From assembly GCA_003194525.1 (NCBI GenBank), contig NBIV01000003.1:1-64000 (forward strand): a stretch of DNA of 64,000 nucleotides. The letters are read 5' to 3'. The notes under the pieces are model-generated. The model saw only the letters and a list, made by a program, of their open reading frames with translations, had not been told where the DNA came from and ran no database searches. Below are positions 32,578 to 42,030 of this stretch, piece by piece (positions within the stretch are counted from its first letter, which is position 1; the number at the start of each line of letters is the position of its first letter). Source of the DNA: Gracilariopsis chorda (lineage: Eukaryota > Rhodophyta > Florideophyceae > Gracilariales > Gracilariaceae). A program made the translations under genes and the position numbers.

Positions 32578-32600
32578 CTAGCATAACGAGAACACCGGCG
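32578..32600 (-). repeat. Right terminal inverted repeat of the 10.6-kb element
   Basis: Complement of the left end with three mismatches over 23 bp (CGAGAACACCGGCG at the outer edge). Followed by TA at 32601-32602 and then Helitron sequence. Confidence 0.85.
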
Positions 32601-33180
32601 TAGCGCGTGTTTTTCGGGTTCTGCGTGGGGAGAGCGAGAGCTGCGTTGCCCTCAAGTTGGAGAAAGAACGGACCGCCTCCCGTCACATACGAAATGTCCA
32701 TGAATGCTTGCCTCGTCGCAAAGAGTGTATTCAAGTTGACAAAATAGCTGTGAAAGGCTCTCAGGCTATACCGATTGCGAATAAACTCGTTGCAATGCCT
32801 TCTGCATACCGTGACGCTCCGTGCCGATATTCTTCTATTTCCACAGCACACTTCGGTGGTCCTTTCTCAAGCAAAACGCAACCGCAGTACTTGCAGCTAT
32901 GAAATTTCAATGTCGAGTCCGGGTAGGGGCACAAGGAGAGCAGAACTGAATACCTACTTTCGCAAGTAAAGCCGCCGCAATCGCAACGCGCCGTTTCTGA
33001 ACGTCAGAAAAACAGCATAAAGAAATGTGTAACGGCCCTTCAAGTCCGGTAAGAGCGGCGTTGAAATAACTTTTTATCCTCCATGCGCCAGCGGTTTGGT
33101 CTATTGTATAGGTAGCTTCAGCAAGCTGTTCCAAGAGCAGGGAGTCGAACTGCGTCCGCAAGTACGTCATCAACGACCCA
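32601..33180 (-). mobile_element. Helitron 1, N-terminal part (right of the 10.6-kb element)
   Basis: Continues Helitron 1. On the minus strand the phases give CPYPDSTLKFHSCKYCGCVLL (about 32870-32940), a Cys-rich zinc-finger-like segment matching CTYPDWKLRIHSSKDCGCVL of Helitron 2. Then comes NRYSLRAFHSYFVNLNTLFA near 32750, matching MYSLRAFQSYFFNFNTLFA. A stop and frameshifts show decay. The N-terminal limit near 33180 is approximate; an 88-residue frame (32907-33173) partly overlaps in another phase. Confidence 0.7.
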
Positions 33181-34308
33181 TATCGCAGCGGGACGCGAGT
33201 ACAGCATCTCTGTTGGAAATGCGTTCTGCACGTCTCATCACCGCGTCTAGAATGGTTTAAGCGTTGATATTAGGCACGTTCTGACTCACGTGAGCCAGAA
33301 TGGTGCCTTTCTCAGCGTCGAAGAGCCTTCATCAGGCACTATTATGTAGGAGAGAATAGAGAGCAAGGAGGATCCATCAACGCTTCTGCGACTGAACAGG
33401 CCCAGTAGGGTGTCCTTTGGAATGCCCAGCGGGAGGTTTTAGAATTAGAATGACTGCAGTTTGGACAGATTTATGGCCCAGAGAATGCGCTCGGCGCTCA
33501 TGGGCGCTGGGGTGTGGCGCGGTCATTTTGTTAGGTTTGGTATAGGTTTTGGAGAGACGATTTAAGGGGGTTGGAAGGATGCCAAGCTTGAGATTGGGAG
33601 GGGGGTTCGGAGTACGGTCATCGTGAAGCGTTGTGTTTATGTGGCAATGGTGCTCAGTGGTGTTAGTGTGAAGGAGGATTGCGAAAGCTTTGACTGCGCC
33701 AGTGAGAGGTCGTAACACCGTAGGCAGCCGCCATCTCTCTGTGCTGCAGAATGTGCTGTGTAATACACAGCAAACTCTGCACCGTTTTTTCACCTGCAAA
33801 CATTATATAGTCACGCAATAAATGTTTGACTCTCTGCCGTTACCTGGGTTTGTGGGAGTTGTGCGGTGATGAGAATGAAGACAGGGGTGGTGGAAGTGGG
33901 GCCAGAAGGGTTAAGAATGGGAAAGAAGAAGTGCACGGAAGAGTTTTTAAGCGGTGTCATTCCTGGAGACGCAGCTGTCTGGCAGAGGAGTGTTTCTAAG
34001 GGGTACCATAGTAATAGTGGTAGGTATGTGGGGGGTGCGTAGCTGCGCTCATATCATTTTCCTCTAGCGTTTGATATTCGAATATTCAAAGTAAACTAGC
34101 ACTGTATTCTGCATTCGCTTCTCATTCATAGTATAAAGGATTCTGTTCTAGGTTCGGAGGATAAAAATAGGTGGCAATCAAAAAAGGAGACCAAAGTTCA
34201 CTGCACATTTGCCATCCGTCATTCTTCGCAGATGTTTTGGCTGATATCTTGACATATACTCAACTAGCCTCTAAAAGTTGCGCTCCTAGACAACAGACTA
34301 CCCTGCAC
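33181..34308. other. No recognised gene
   Basis: About 1.1 kb. A 140-residue minus-strand frame (33377-33799) has biased, non-family-like composition and is not supported. Probably decayed Helitron upstream sequence and unclassified DNA. Confidence 0.45.
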
Positions 34309-34602
34309 AGCAAGCTGGTATTAGGTCCGGGAAACCCTCAGACTTCCTATTTGCCGTCAAACAACCATTATACCACAAGGGAGCACCTGACCTTTCCCAG
34401 ATCCGTGGTACTCAGTGGGTTACTCTTGTGGCGACCTGCACACGAGATCGGCCTTGCCTAGGTCCCAGGCCAGCAACAGTGCCCAAAGTCGCAAAAGGTT
34501 ACGACACTGCGCTATTGGCCAAGCCTGAAATAAGAGGTAGAAAAGTGGTTAGGTCAGCATGCGAGATGCTTTTTGCACTCCGCCAGTGCAATATATATGT
34601 CT
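34309..34602. repeat. Direct repeat left of Helitron 2
   Basis: About 294 bp closely matching 40046-40339 in the same orientation, from CACAGCAAGCTG through CACACGAG.TCGGCCTTGCC and TTACGACACT.CGCTATTGGC. The pair brackets Helitron 2. No coding potential recognised. Confidence 0.8.
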
Positions 34603-34682
34603 GTGCACCATACTTTTCTGGCTCAGTGCGAAAAGCCAGCCACGTGTCGCGCAAGCCAGCTACTGCTTGGGTGGGTGGCACA

Positions 34683-35480
34683 GCAGTCATTTACTGTAGT
34701 GCCAGTCACTCAGCAGCAGCAGCAGTCCACATACAGCAGCGGCCAATAATCTGTAAAATATGCTGCTTCTGCTGATGCTGCTGCTGGTGAATGTTTTAAA
34801 TGGAAGGGAGGTGTTGCGCCAGGAGTGCTTTTTGCGCGCTGAAGGAGGCGTGCGCGCGTGTTTACTGGCTCGAAAACTCTGTTCAATCAACAACTACTGC
34901 CTCATGTCCTTCAAAATCTATAGAAGGGAGAGACAATTACAAGCGGCCTTCGGCCACGGGCGGCGCTGCGCGCTGCTGAATAGGGGTAAATTTGGGGTAT
35001 ATGCAGGCCGTTTCTCACGGCCTGCAAACTAGTGAGGGCCGCAGCGCTAAGAGTGACTATGGATTAGAGTTGCAATTTAATGCCCGCGGGTTGGTGACTG
35101 GCTGGCACTGCAGTTGTGTAGGTAGATTACAGTGGATTGTAACTGGTTGGCAATGCTAAAATGACTGCAGTGCCAACCACTGTGCAGTGGGATACTTGGC
35201 AGTGCTGTAGTGCCAGCCACTGAGCAGCAGCAGCAGTCTAAATACAGCAGCAGTGAATGAGGGTTGAGATTTGCTGCTACTGCTGCTGAATGTTTTGAAT
35301 GGAAGGGTAGCGTTGCGCGAAAAGCCTTTTTTAGCTACGCTGAAGGGGGCGTGCACCTGAGTTTTTTTTCGAAACGCCTCCGTTCAATCAACAACTACCC
35401 TCTCATACGTGAATAAATCATTATAGGTGAGAGACAAGAGAAAGCGCCCTTCGGCTGCAGGCGGCGCTACTCGCCGTGGT
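34683..35480. repeat. Tandemly duplicated Helitron 2 subterminal unit
   Basis: Two units, about 34683-34995 and 35208-35480, share TAGTGCCAG.CACT.AGCAGCAG, CTGCTG..AATGTTTT.AATGGAAG, GTTCAATCAACAACTAC and the GC-rich CCTTCGG..GGCGGCGCT block. A third relative of the GC-rich block is at the left end of Helitron 1 (17720-17745). GCAGCAG and GCTGCTG runs within each unit could pair into a hairpin. Confidence 0.7.
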
Positions 35481-35752
35481 AGAGGAGTGATAAACAGCGG
35501 TAAGAATAAGAAAGGGTGGAGAAAGCAAAAGCAGAAAAGCAAGTAGTTTTATTCAATGAATCAATATCGCAAGGAAACTTATTACAGTTGTGGAGGGATG
35601 CAGGACTGAATGGCTTCAGGCAGCACTGGGTTGGCAATGGCCACAGGCATGGGATCAATTGTCTGCGCATTTGCGGATTTAAGCTACGGGTGATGCAGGG
35701 GCAGCACATGGTCGTTCCTTCAAACGGGCAACAATGCGACATACAACTGACC

Positions 35753-35805
35753 GGCGCAGAAGACCTTGGATCGCACATCATGTGCGATCCAAGGTCTTCT
35801 GCGCC
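35753..35805. repeat. Perfect 53-bp palindrome in the Helitron 2 helicase end
   Basis: Two perfect 26-bp arms (35753-35778 and 35780-35805, outer edge GGCGCAGAAGACC) around a single C at 35779. The corresponding place in Helitron 1 (about 18027-18055) has only one arm-like sequence (CGCGCAGAAAAAACTCGATAGCAC), so the second arm arose as an inverted duplication in this copy. Confidence 0.9.
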
Positions 35806-37163
35806 AGGAAGATCCCCAACGAAGCCATCTAAGGTCTTACCCTGTCCTTTGAGAAAGGCAGCTGCAAACTAGAGACGAATGGGGAACTGCCTTCGAATCT
35901 TGCGAGTGTCTGCAAGAGGAAACTCGATGTCCATACGATGCAGGAGCTGTGGTTCCAGCACCTGTCCGGTTTCGTAGAATTGAGCCACTTGCATTCTAAA
36001 CTGATCGACACGCAAAACTAGCTTTCCGTTGACCAAAACGAAATGCCGCCCGTTCCGAATGACCAACATGGGCACACCAATCTTCAAGTCCAAGTTATGA
36101 GGTGGTACTCAAGTAGGCGCATACTGGTATGAAAACTCGGGAACGATAGTACTGGCGATGTTCGACTCTGGGTTCCGTCGACGATCAGGTTGCACAGTCG
36201 TCACTGAAGGAAGAGTGAAGCACTCACCAGGAAACAGATCGAGCGCTGCCGCATTATGTTCGTCGACCAACTGGTTTGTGGACGCAATGAGCATTTCGCA
36301 GAGATCCACATCCTCCTTGCATCGTGTTGTGAGCCACTTCCACAGGAACTGGTAAGTGGTTTGCATGCCATCGGTAGATCTGAGTGGTAGTGGAGCGTTG
36401 TTGGATACTGTGTTGCGTGCAATGGAACGTAAGAGCGACGCAAATGCCTCATCATCGGCTTGGCGTACTTGTTCGGTGAGGTACAGCACTTGAACCAAGC
36501 ACACTGTCCACATATCACTCTTCCACGGTAACTCGTTGAGAATATTTGTGTACACTCGTCTCACATTTCTACTTGGCTCAGCCTCCATGTAGACCTGCGG
36601 CACCACTGGAAGCAGATGGGAGTAGTCGCTGGAAAGAACGACGGTAAAGCCCCCAAACGTAGGCGGGTTTTCCATTCCACTGCAGCGAAGATCTTTGGGC
36701 AACGCATTCATGAGTTGAAAGAGCTTTCGTGAGAGCATGGACGCCTCATCCAAGACGAGAAGTTGTATTTCGCGTAGCAGTTCTGCACGTTGAGATCGGG
36801 GAACGTGCTTGGACAAAGTGATTCTAGTGCTGCTTATACTGTCCTTGTCAGGTACACCCAGTCCAAGCAGGCTAGGTAACGTGCGGCCACCTTCGTTCAA
36901 CGAAGCTGCAATGCCTGTTGTAGCAGTCATTTCGACGAGCATTCCTTCCGACTAGCGATATTGCGAAGGAGGTTGGGCACGTATGTCTTTCCAGATCCTG
37001 GGAATCCTTGCACAAATAACACCTTTCCAGTAGTGCTTGTTCGCTTCTGCAGCGCCTGCCGTCTTTGTAATGTAGCAACGGCTGTGTCAATGACTTGTTT
37101 TTGGCGAGGTTTTAAGGTGGCGTACCTTGACTGCAACGTTGACGCATAGCGTACCACCAGCAC
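35806..37163 (-). pseudogene. Helitron 2 Pif1-like helicase domain
   Basis: The Pif1 core is readable in order: KPRQKQVIDTAVATL near 37090, Walker A VLFVQGFPGSGKTY near 36990-37030, then after a phase change TATTGIAASLNEGGRT near 36900. Walker B IQLLVLDEASMLSRKLF is near 36730-36775, GGFTVVLSSDYSHLLPVVP near 36600-36655, LYLTEQVRQADDEAFASLL near 36430-36485, and LIASTNQLVDEHNAAALDLF near 36240-36300. The C-terminal domain follows in another phase (LKIGVPMLVIRNGRHFVLVN near 36030-36090), with a TAG at 35869-35871 before FAAAFLKGQGKTLDG, the conserved last motif. The ATPase motifs are intact, but two phase changes and a stop prevent one protein. Role: 5'-3' unwinding during rolling-circle transposition. 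Confidence 0.8.
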
Positions 37164-37232
37164 CTCCTCTATGTATGTTGCTACATAGAGCCTCGTAGTT
37201 GGCGACGGCCGTGTGAAAAACAGACGTCGTAG

Positions 37233-37990
37233 CTAGGAGGGCGTGCTGAAGATCTGCACTGCTTCTTGGAAGGCAATATCAAACTCAGATCCGTCCGAAA
37301 GCGCTCTGTTCGCAATCGCAGTTTCACGATACGTTCCATACTGCTGTAAGTTGAAAGTCCTTGCGTCTTCATAACAGCTCGATACGTGATTCATGAGCAG
37401 CAAGCGCAGAGCAAAGAGCTGAATGCCCGACGATGAAACTCCTTTGATCCTTGCGACGCACTGCTCGTCTTCCGCGCGCTCTACCACGTACATGCGCGGA
37501 TCGCAGTCCTCTGTGGGCACCTGAGTGCTGTCGTCGTCGTATTGGTTAAGCAAGCGGGCATAGCATAGCAAGGCACTGGATGCCCTCTCGCCAGATGTTC
37601 ATGGTTATCGTAATAAAAAGAGAGAGAAGTTCTCTCCACTCTACGATAGCCTGTACATCCATGCGCTTGTTCTTCCAGTACTCTGCTGAGTTGACCGAGT
37701 CATCGGGCAGAAATATGGGTCCCATTTGTGCGAACTGTGATGGTGACACATAACCTGTTTGCTGTTGTGATTGCAGGATATGTTGCTCTTGTACAATAAA
37801 TGCCTGTCGTTCTCTCTCCAGGAAACGTAATCCCAGGTACTCAATGCTTTTGTTCGTGGGGAGGATCCACATCTGCATCAACGGTCCACTCTTTAGGCGG
37901 ATGTTGTCTGAGTACAGACGTCGCTTCACGTTCTCAGCCCAGCTGAGCTTTTGCAGCTTCCACTCGTTGACGCTGAGACCTGAGCTTTGC
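37233..37990 (-). pseudogene. Helitron 2 middle region with Rep-domain deletion junction
   Basis: Two frames meet here. 37233-37571 (MYVVERAEDEQCVARIKGVS..) matches 19653-20009 of Helitron 1. 37546-37929 (LKSGPLMQMWILPTNKSIEY.. SLFITITMNIWREG) matches 20940-21350 and carries the start of the Helitron-like N domain. In Helitron 1 these segments are separated by about 900 bp coding for the Rep HUH region; here they are joined directly. The protein could not nick DNA. Confidence 0.7.
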
Positions 37991-38049
37991 TGTGTGGACT
38001 TCTTTTCATACAGAAACAGGCTGATCTCAAATGATTCGTGCTGATCGCC

Positions 38050-39715
38050 TTACGGGTAGAGAAGAGGGAAAGTGCCATTCTCTGCAAGTTTGGATGCTGG
38101 TTTTCGAAGCCGGTACGGCACTTGCGCATTGTTTGCGGCATTCGCAGTCGCCCCTGCTCCAGCAGCAGCAGCCGTCATCACTTCAGCGTGATATTCGGTT
38201 ACAGTTCCTTCTACCAAGCGCGGTACTTGAGACTCCACTCAGTACAGGCCAGTCGGAATAACCACGACCGTTCTCATCAGGGTTGGCCCCCCACCAGGAG
38301 CATCTTCAGGGAGAGGGCCAGCACCTGCGTGAGGAGCACTAACTGTGGCAATTCGGGTTCCTTCGTATCCACGTACGACTAATCCTTGTTCCGCTGCTTG
38401 CACGATGATATCCACGGCGGTCTCCACATTTTGTTGTTCTTGTTGCTGTTGCGTACTAAGCATGGATCGGTACGGCTCGCGCACCGAGTCTGGCTTTGGC
38501 TGGAGCACATCGTACAAATTGGGTACGATTTCTCTTACGTTGACTTCCTGAATTAACGCACGCAGATTGGCACACGCATAGTGCGATGCGTCCAACGACG
38601 GCGGACCGGTACCCCACAGAAAGCTGTAGCGCATCTTGCTCTGGTTCTACGTGGAGAGAGCGAAAGCTGCGTTGCCCTCAAGTCTGAAAAAAAGGACCGC
38701 CTTCCGTCACACATGACATGTCCATAAACGTTTTTGTCGTCGCGAAGAGTGTATTGAAGTTGAAGAAATAGGATTGAAACGCTCTCAGGCTATACATACT
38801 TCGAACGAACTCATTTCTATGCCTTCTGCGTAACGTGACGCCCCATCCTGCCATTCTTCTCATTCCACAGCACACTTTGGTGGTCTTTATGCCAAGCAAA
38901 ACGCATCCGCAGTCCTTGGAGCTATGAATTCTCAATTTCCAGTCCGGGTACGTGCAGGAGGAAAGCGTGTGTGCGTTTTCGCCGCATCTTCCGCATCGCC
39001 TTTGACCTGCAGTGGGAAGCGTCTCAAACTCCGGCACGCTTGCACGGATGGGCGGATCATTCCTCGCCTAAGCTGCCACGGAAACTCACGCATAGTACAC
39101 ACTATAGAGTCTTCGATCAGGACGCCCAGCATAGTGCATGACCGTCGTATCAAGCTGTTGCTGTGGCTGATGCTGCGGCTGGTGTGAGGGAGCTGGTGCG
39201 ATCTCATCCTCTTCCACTTCCATCAGCACCGGCATCTGTTCTTTCTATTGTTCAGCTTGAGTCAGAGTAGGCTGCTGTGGCGGCAGTGGCTGTGAAGGAG
39301 CAGGGGTGATCTCATCCTCTTCCACTTCCATCGCAACGGGCATCTGTTCTGCAGGCATCGTTTGGAGGGGGAGGCATCGGGGGCGGTGGAATTTGACTTG
39401 GAAGGCCTCTCAAAAACTCCAGAAATCCAGGTATTGGGCATGAAGTTGACAGACGTATGGCAACGGACCCACTGGCTCCAGTGGTGCTTGTGCTATCTGC
39501 AGCTGCAACCAAAGTAGGTGCAGGAGTAATTTCGTATATTGTTCTTCTACCGCTGGAACTATAGGTCCTTGAACGTCCGCTCCGCTCTCATTTACTTCCA
39601 ACTCATTTGAAGCTGGAGGAGCTGGTACTCGTCGGGGTTTTACAGCTCCTGCCAGTGCTCCACCACTGCCGACGCGACGACCACCAGCGTTTTGCCTTGC
39701 ACCACCTGCGTTCAA
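38050..39715 (-). pseudogene. Helitron 2 N-terminal region with Cys-rich finger
   Basis: From the 5' side: a Pro/Gly-rich start (39410-39715), then two near-identical blocks (39194-39245 and 39303-39352, GATCTCATCCTCTTCCACTT) forming an internal direct repeat. Next is a Cys/His-rich segment in 38678-39037 (RRCGRCGENAHTLSSCTYPD and CGCVLLGIKTTKVCCGMRR) likely to bind zinc. LDASHYACANLRALIQEVNV and a Gln/Ala-rich linker follow at 38050-38634. Phase changes separate the parts. The segment holds the intact version of the site where the 10.6-kb element entered Helitron 1 (about 38627-38632). Confidence 0.65.
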
Positions 39716-40045
39716 CCTGGCACCTCTAAAATTGTCTCTGTCCCCTCCCGAGTTAGATCAGATCCCACCAGAGTTCTGACGTCGCCCTCCTCTCGTGATT
39801 TTAGTTTACCAAAAAAGAAAAAAACAATTCACTTTTTTTAAACCGGTAAGAAATTTGCCAGAGTTCCAGAATAATTTCCAGGCACTCTCGACAGACTCCT
39901 GTTGGATTATGACGGGTGCCCAGCCGGTTTTCAAGCCGTTTGATGTTGAACCCGCGTCCAGTTGTAAGGATTGGTCTGCCTTTACTCACACACCAAAGTG
40001 TGATTTCCGGCTCCAAGAGATACGACACGGCGGCCGCCCCGGACC

Positions 40046-40339
40046 TTGCACAGCAAGCTGTTATTAGGTACGAGAAACACTCAGACTTCTTGATCGCCGT
40101 CAAATGACCAGTATACCACAGAAGAGCACCTCACCTTTCCCACATCCGTCGTACTCAGTAGGTTACTCTTGTGGCGACCTGCACACGAGCTCGGCCTTGC
40201 CTAGGTCCCAGGCCAGCAACAGTGCCCAAAGTAGCAAAAGGTTACGACACTACGCTATTGGCCAAGCATGAAGTGGGAGGAGAAAATAGTGGTTAGGGTC
40301 AGCAAGGGAGATGCTTTTGGCGCTACCCTAGTGCAGTTT
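40046..40339. repeat. Direct repeat right of Helitron 2
   Basis: Second copy of the 34309-34602 repeat, direct orientation. The preceding stretch 39716-40045 shows no supported gene. Confidence 0.8.
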
Positions 40340-40594
40340 ATACGTCTCATTGGAGAGGAAGGTGCCAGGTCGGAACAAAAACGGAGACATGTTTGCAGTT
40401 CCAAGATCAAGGTGCGTAATATTTTACACCAATGGTAATGCATCCGATGGCAGCGCTGATAGTAGACACGCGGAGTCAGAGCCGAGGTTTGCTGCGATGA
40501 CGAAGCAATAGGTTTCGCCGGAAGTCAGCCAGAAAAACGGAGGTCAGGTCACAGGACGTGGAGGGGGTGGCGTTGGCAGTGATGGAAGGAACGC

Positions 40595-41020
40595 ATGGAA
40601 TACTGAATGTCAAACTCTGGTAGTATCTGACGACACGGACGTGTTAGTAATTCTTATGAGTAACCCATACATGTATGGAAGGGGTGTTCTACATGTATTG
40701 AATGATACAGTTCACAATTTGGATCTTGCCATTGCGGCTTTGCAATATATGCGTACCTGTGGCCGTGGCGTTGCAGCATTGTACTGCTTAGCTGGATGCG
40801 ACTTTACCACATGCATATATGGGTTGCGACATGACACGTTCTGGGGTGCTTTAAAAATGTTCCTTACATAGGGAAAAAGCCTTGTTCACCCACTGCTTGC
40901 AAGGCACGAAGAGGCGGACTTTCGATTCTGTATTGTATATCTTGCACGATATGGAAAGTCCAAGTTCTGCACCGAGGGTGATCGACGCCGGTTTATAACG
41001 CAGAGGTTGGCCGAGGCACA
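40595..41020 (+). pseudogene. PIN/FEN1-like domain fragment of a transposon-associated family
   Basis: The plus-strand reading VVSDDTDVLVILM near 40620-40657 and YCLAGCDFTTCIYG near 40786-40827 matches the D-TDVLVLLL ... TGCDTTS..G arrangement of PIN/XPG-like proteins often found with transposons. The phase continues past a TAG (40869-40871) with KSLVHPLLARHEE and a C-terminal FCIVYLARYGKS block similar to FVC.LYG of that family. It is an isolated fragment of about 140 residues with stops. A nuclease role is only inferred from the fold. Confidence 0.45.
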
Positions 41021-41286
41021 CTGAGTACGCGGGAGATTGTTTCGCTGAGGAGGTTGTTCTTTGTTAGTGAGGAAGCCGTGGGAAATGCCACCTGGTGTGT
41101 TGATGTAAGGAACTTTGCAGCCGACAATGCTGACACGACTAATGGACTGCTGCTACACAACGCACATATCATGTTATACTGCGGATAACAGGGAGGATTT
41201 CGTTGTGATGAAGTATTGGGGTACAGCTGATGATATAGATCTGTCAGATGCAACGGTAGGTGCTGCTACCGAGGGGGAGGGGTATA

Positions 41287-41850
41287 CACAACGAACTGCG
41301 GCTACAAGCGTTTCAAAAGAAACGAATCTGGATAATGAATCCGAGATAAAAGCACTCTGTTGTTTAGGCAAACATATCTCACGGTGCCAGTGTCTATATT
41401 CTATCACTTGATGGTGTAATGTTTTTGCATGAACATGTATCGAGATTCCGTGCTCTCCGAGATATTGGAATCGGTCTTATCCAACGAGACTTTCCGTGTT
41501 GGTTTGCCGCTCTTCTTGCTTGTAACAATGATGTACAAACGCCTTTCTGCCCAGACATGGGTGAAGAAATATCACCTACTTCCGCAAGGAGCTTGAAATA
41601 CTCGTAGTGAATATTGCATGAGCACGGAAATGGAAAAAAGTTCGATAGGTACCTCAAACGGTAGGTTGATATACCCAGAAACGAAGATCATGTACAGTAA
41701 GACGCATCTAAGTACAAATGAGAATCTGTGAACAAGTGTTCACTGCAAACGTCGCCTAAATGCCCTGAACTGCTTACATGATCTCGAAATCCGTATTTTC
41801 GTATCAGTTGCGGATAAATTTAATATGAAATAGCAGCTCCCAGCCGATTG
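41287..41850 (+). pseudogene. Duplicated 3' fragment of the GT25-like gene
   Basis: It aligns directly with 5701-6240: CGGCTACAAGCGT near the start, LHEHVSRFRA..DIGIGLIQRDFP (41420-41500) matching the GT25-like C-terminus, CNNDVQTPFCPDMGEEIS, and about 230 bp of downstream non-coding flank. A phase change near 41405 splits the coding part. Because flank is included and no intron is lost, it is a DNA duplication rather than a processed copy. Confidence 0.85.
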
Positions 41851-41861
41851 ACTCAGAATCC

Positions 41862-42030
41862 GGCTTGTGCGTAGTGCACGATAAAGCAGACTGCTTCGGT
41901 AGTTCGGGAGAATGGGTTTTCTTCGTACAACCCTGTTGTTGTCTGCAATGCCTTGTCGTCTTTTGACGACTTTATAGAATGCCCGGACGTGCTCGTGGTC
42001 ACAGAGCACTTCAAACGTAGCGCATCGTCA
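41862..42030. repeat. Dispersed repeat shared with 10620-10805
   Basis: Second copy, same plus-strand orientation, directly after the GT25-like fragment. No family recognised. Confidence 0.65.

Larger units (their letters stand above)
21998..32600. mobile_element. 10.6-kb terminal-inverted-repeat element carrying methyltransferase and SET genes
   Basis: The left end CGTCGGTGTTCTCG.. (21998) and the complement of the right end CGCCGGTGTTCTCG.. (32600) match over 23 bp with three differences. TA flanks both sides (21996-21997, 32601-32602). The flanks are adjacent parts of one Helitron, and Helitron 2 shows the uninterrupted site at about 38630. Inside are leftward genes (22475-24745), central hairpin modules (24783-25599), rightward genes (25621-30668) and a transposase-like fragment on the minus strand (30814-31764). 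Subterminal GCTAG motifs recur near both ends. Several genes are interrupted by stops, so this copy is probably inactive. Confidence 0.8.
34603..40045 (-). mobile_element. Helitron 2 (Rep-deleted copy)
   Basis: Minus-strand Helitron remnants run from an N-terminal zinc-finger region (38678-39715) to a Pif1-like helicase (35806-37163). Compared with Helitron 1, the approximately 900-bp segment coding for the HUH/Rep domain is missing at about 37555-37572. Its helicase is better preserved, with intact Walker A and B motifs. GC-rich subterminal units occur twice at its left side. The exact 5'-TC and 3'-CTRR termini were not located, so the limits given are those of the flanking direct repeats. 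Confidence 0.7.

Noticed and set aside
33377-33799. A 140-residue minus-strand frame
   Set aside because: Biased Thr/Pro/His composition, no homolog in the window and no domain signature.
34154-34475. Small frame near the direct repeat
   Set aside because: It falls mostly within the 294-bp repeat, whose second copy does not preserve the frame.
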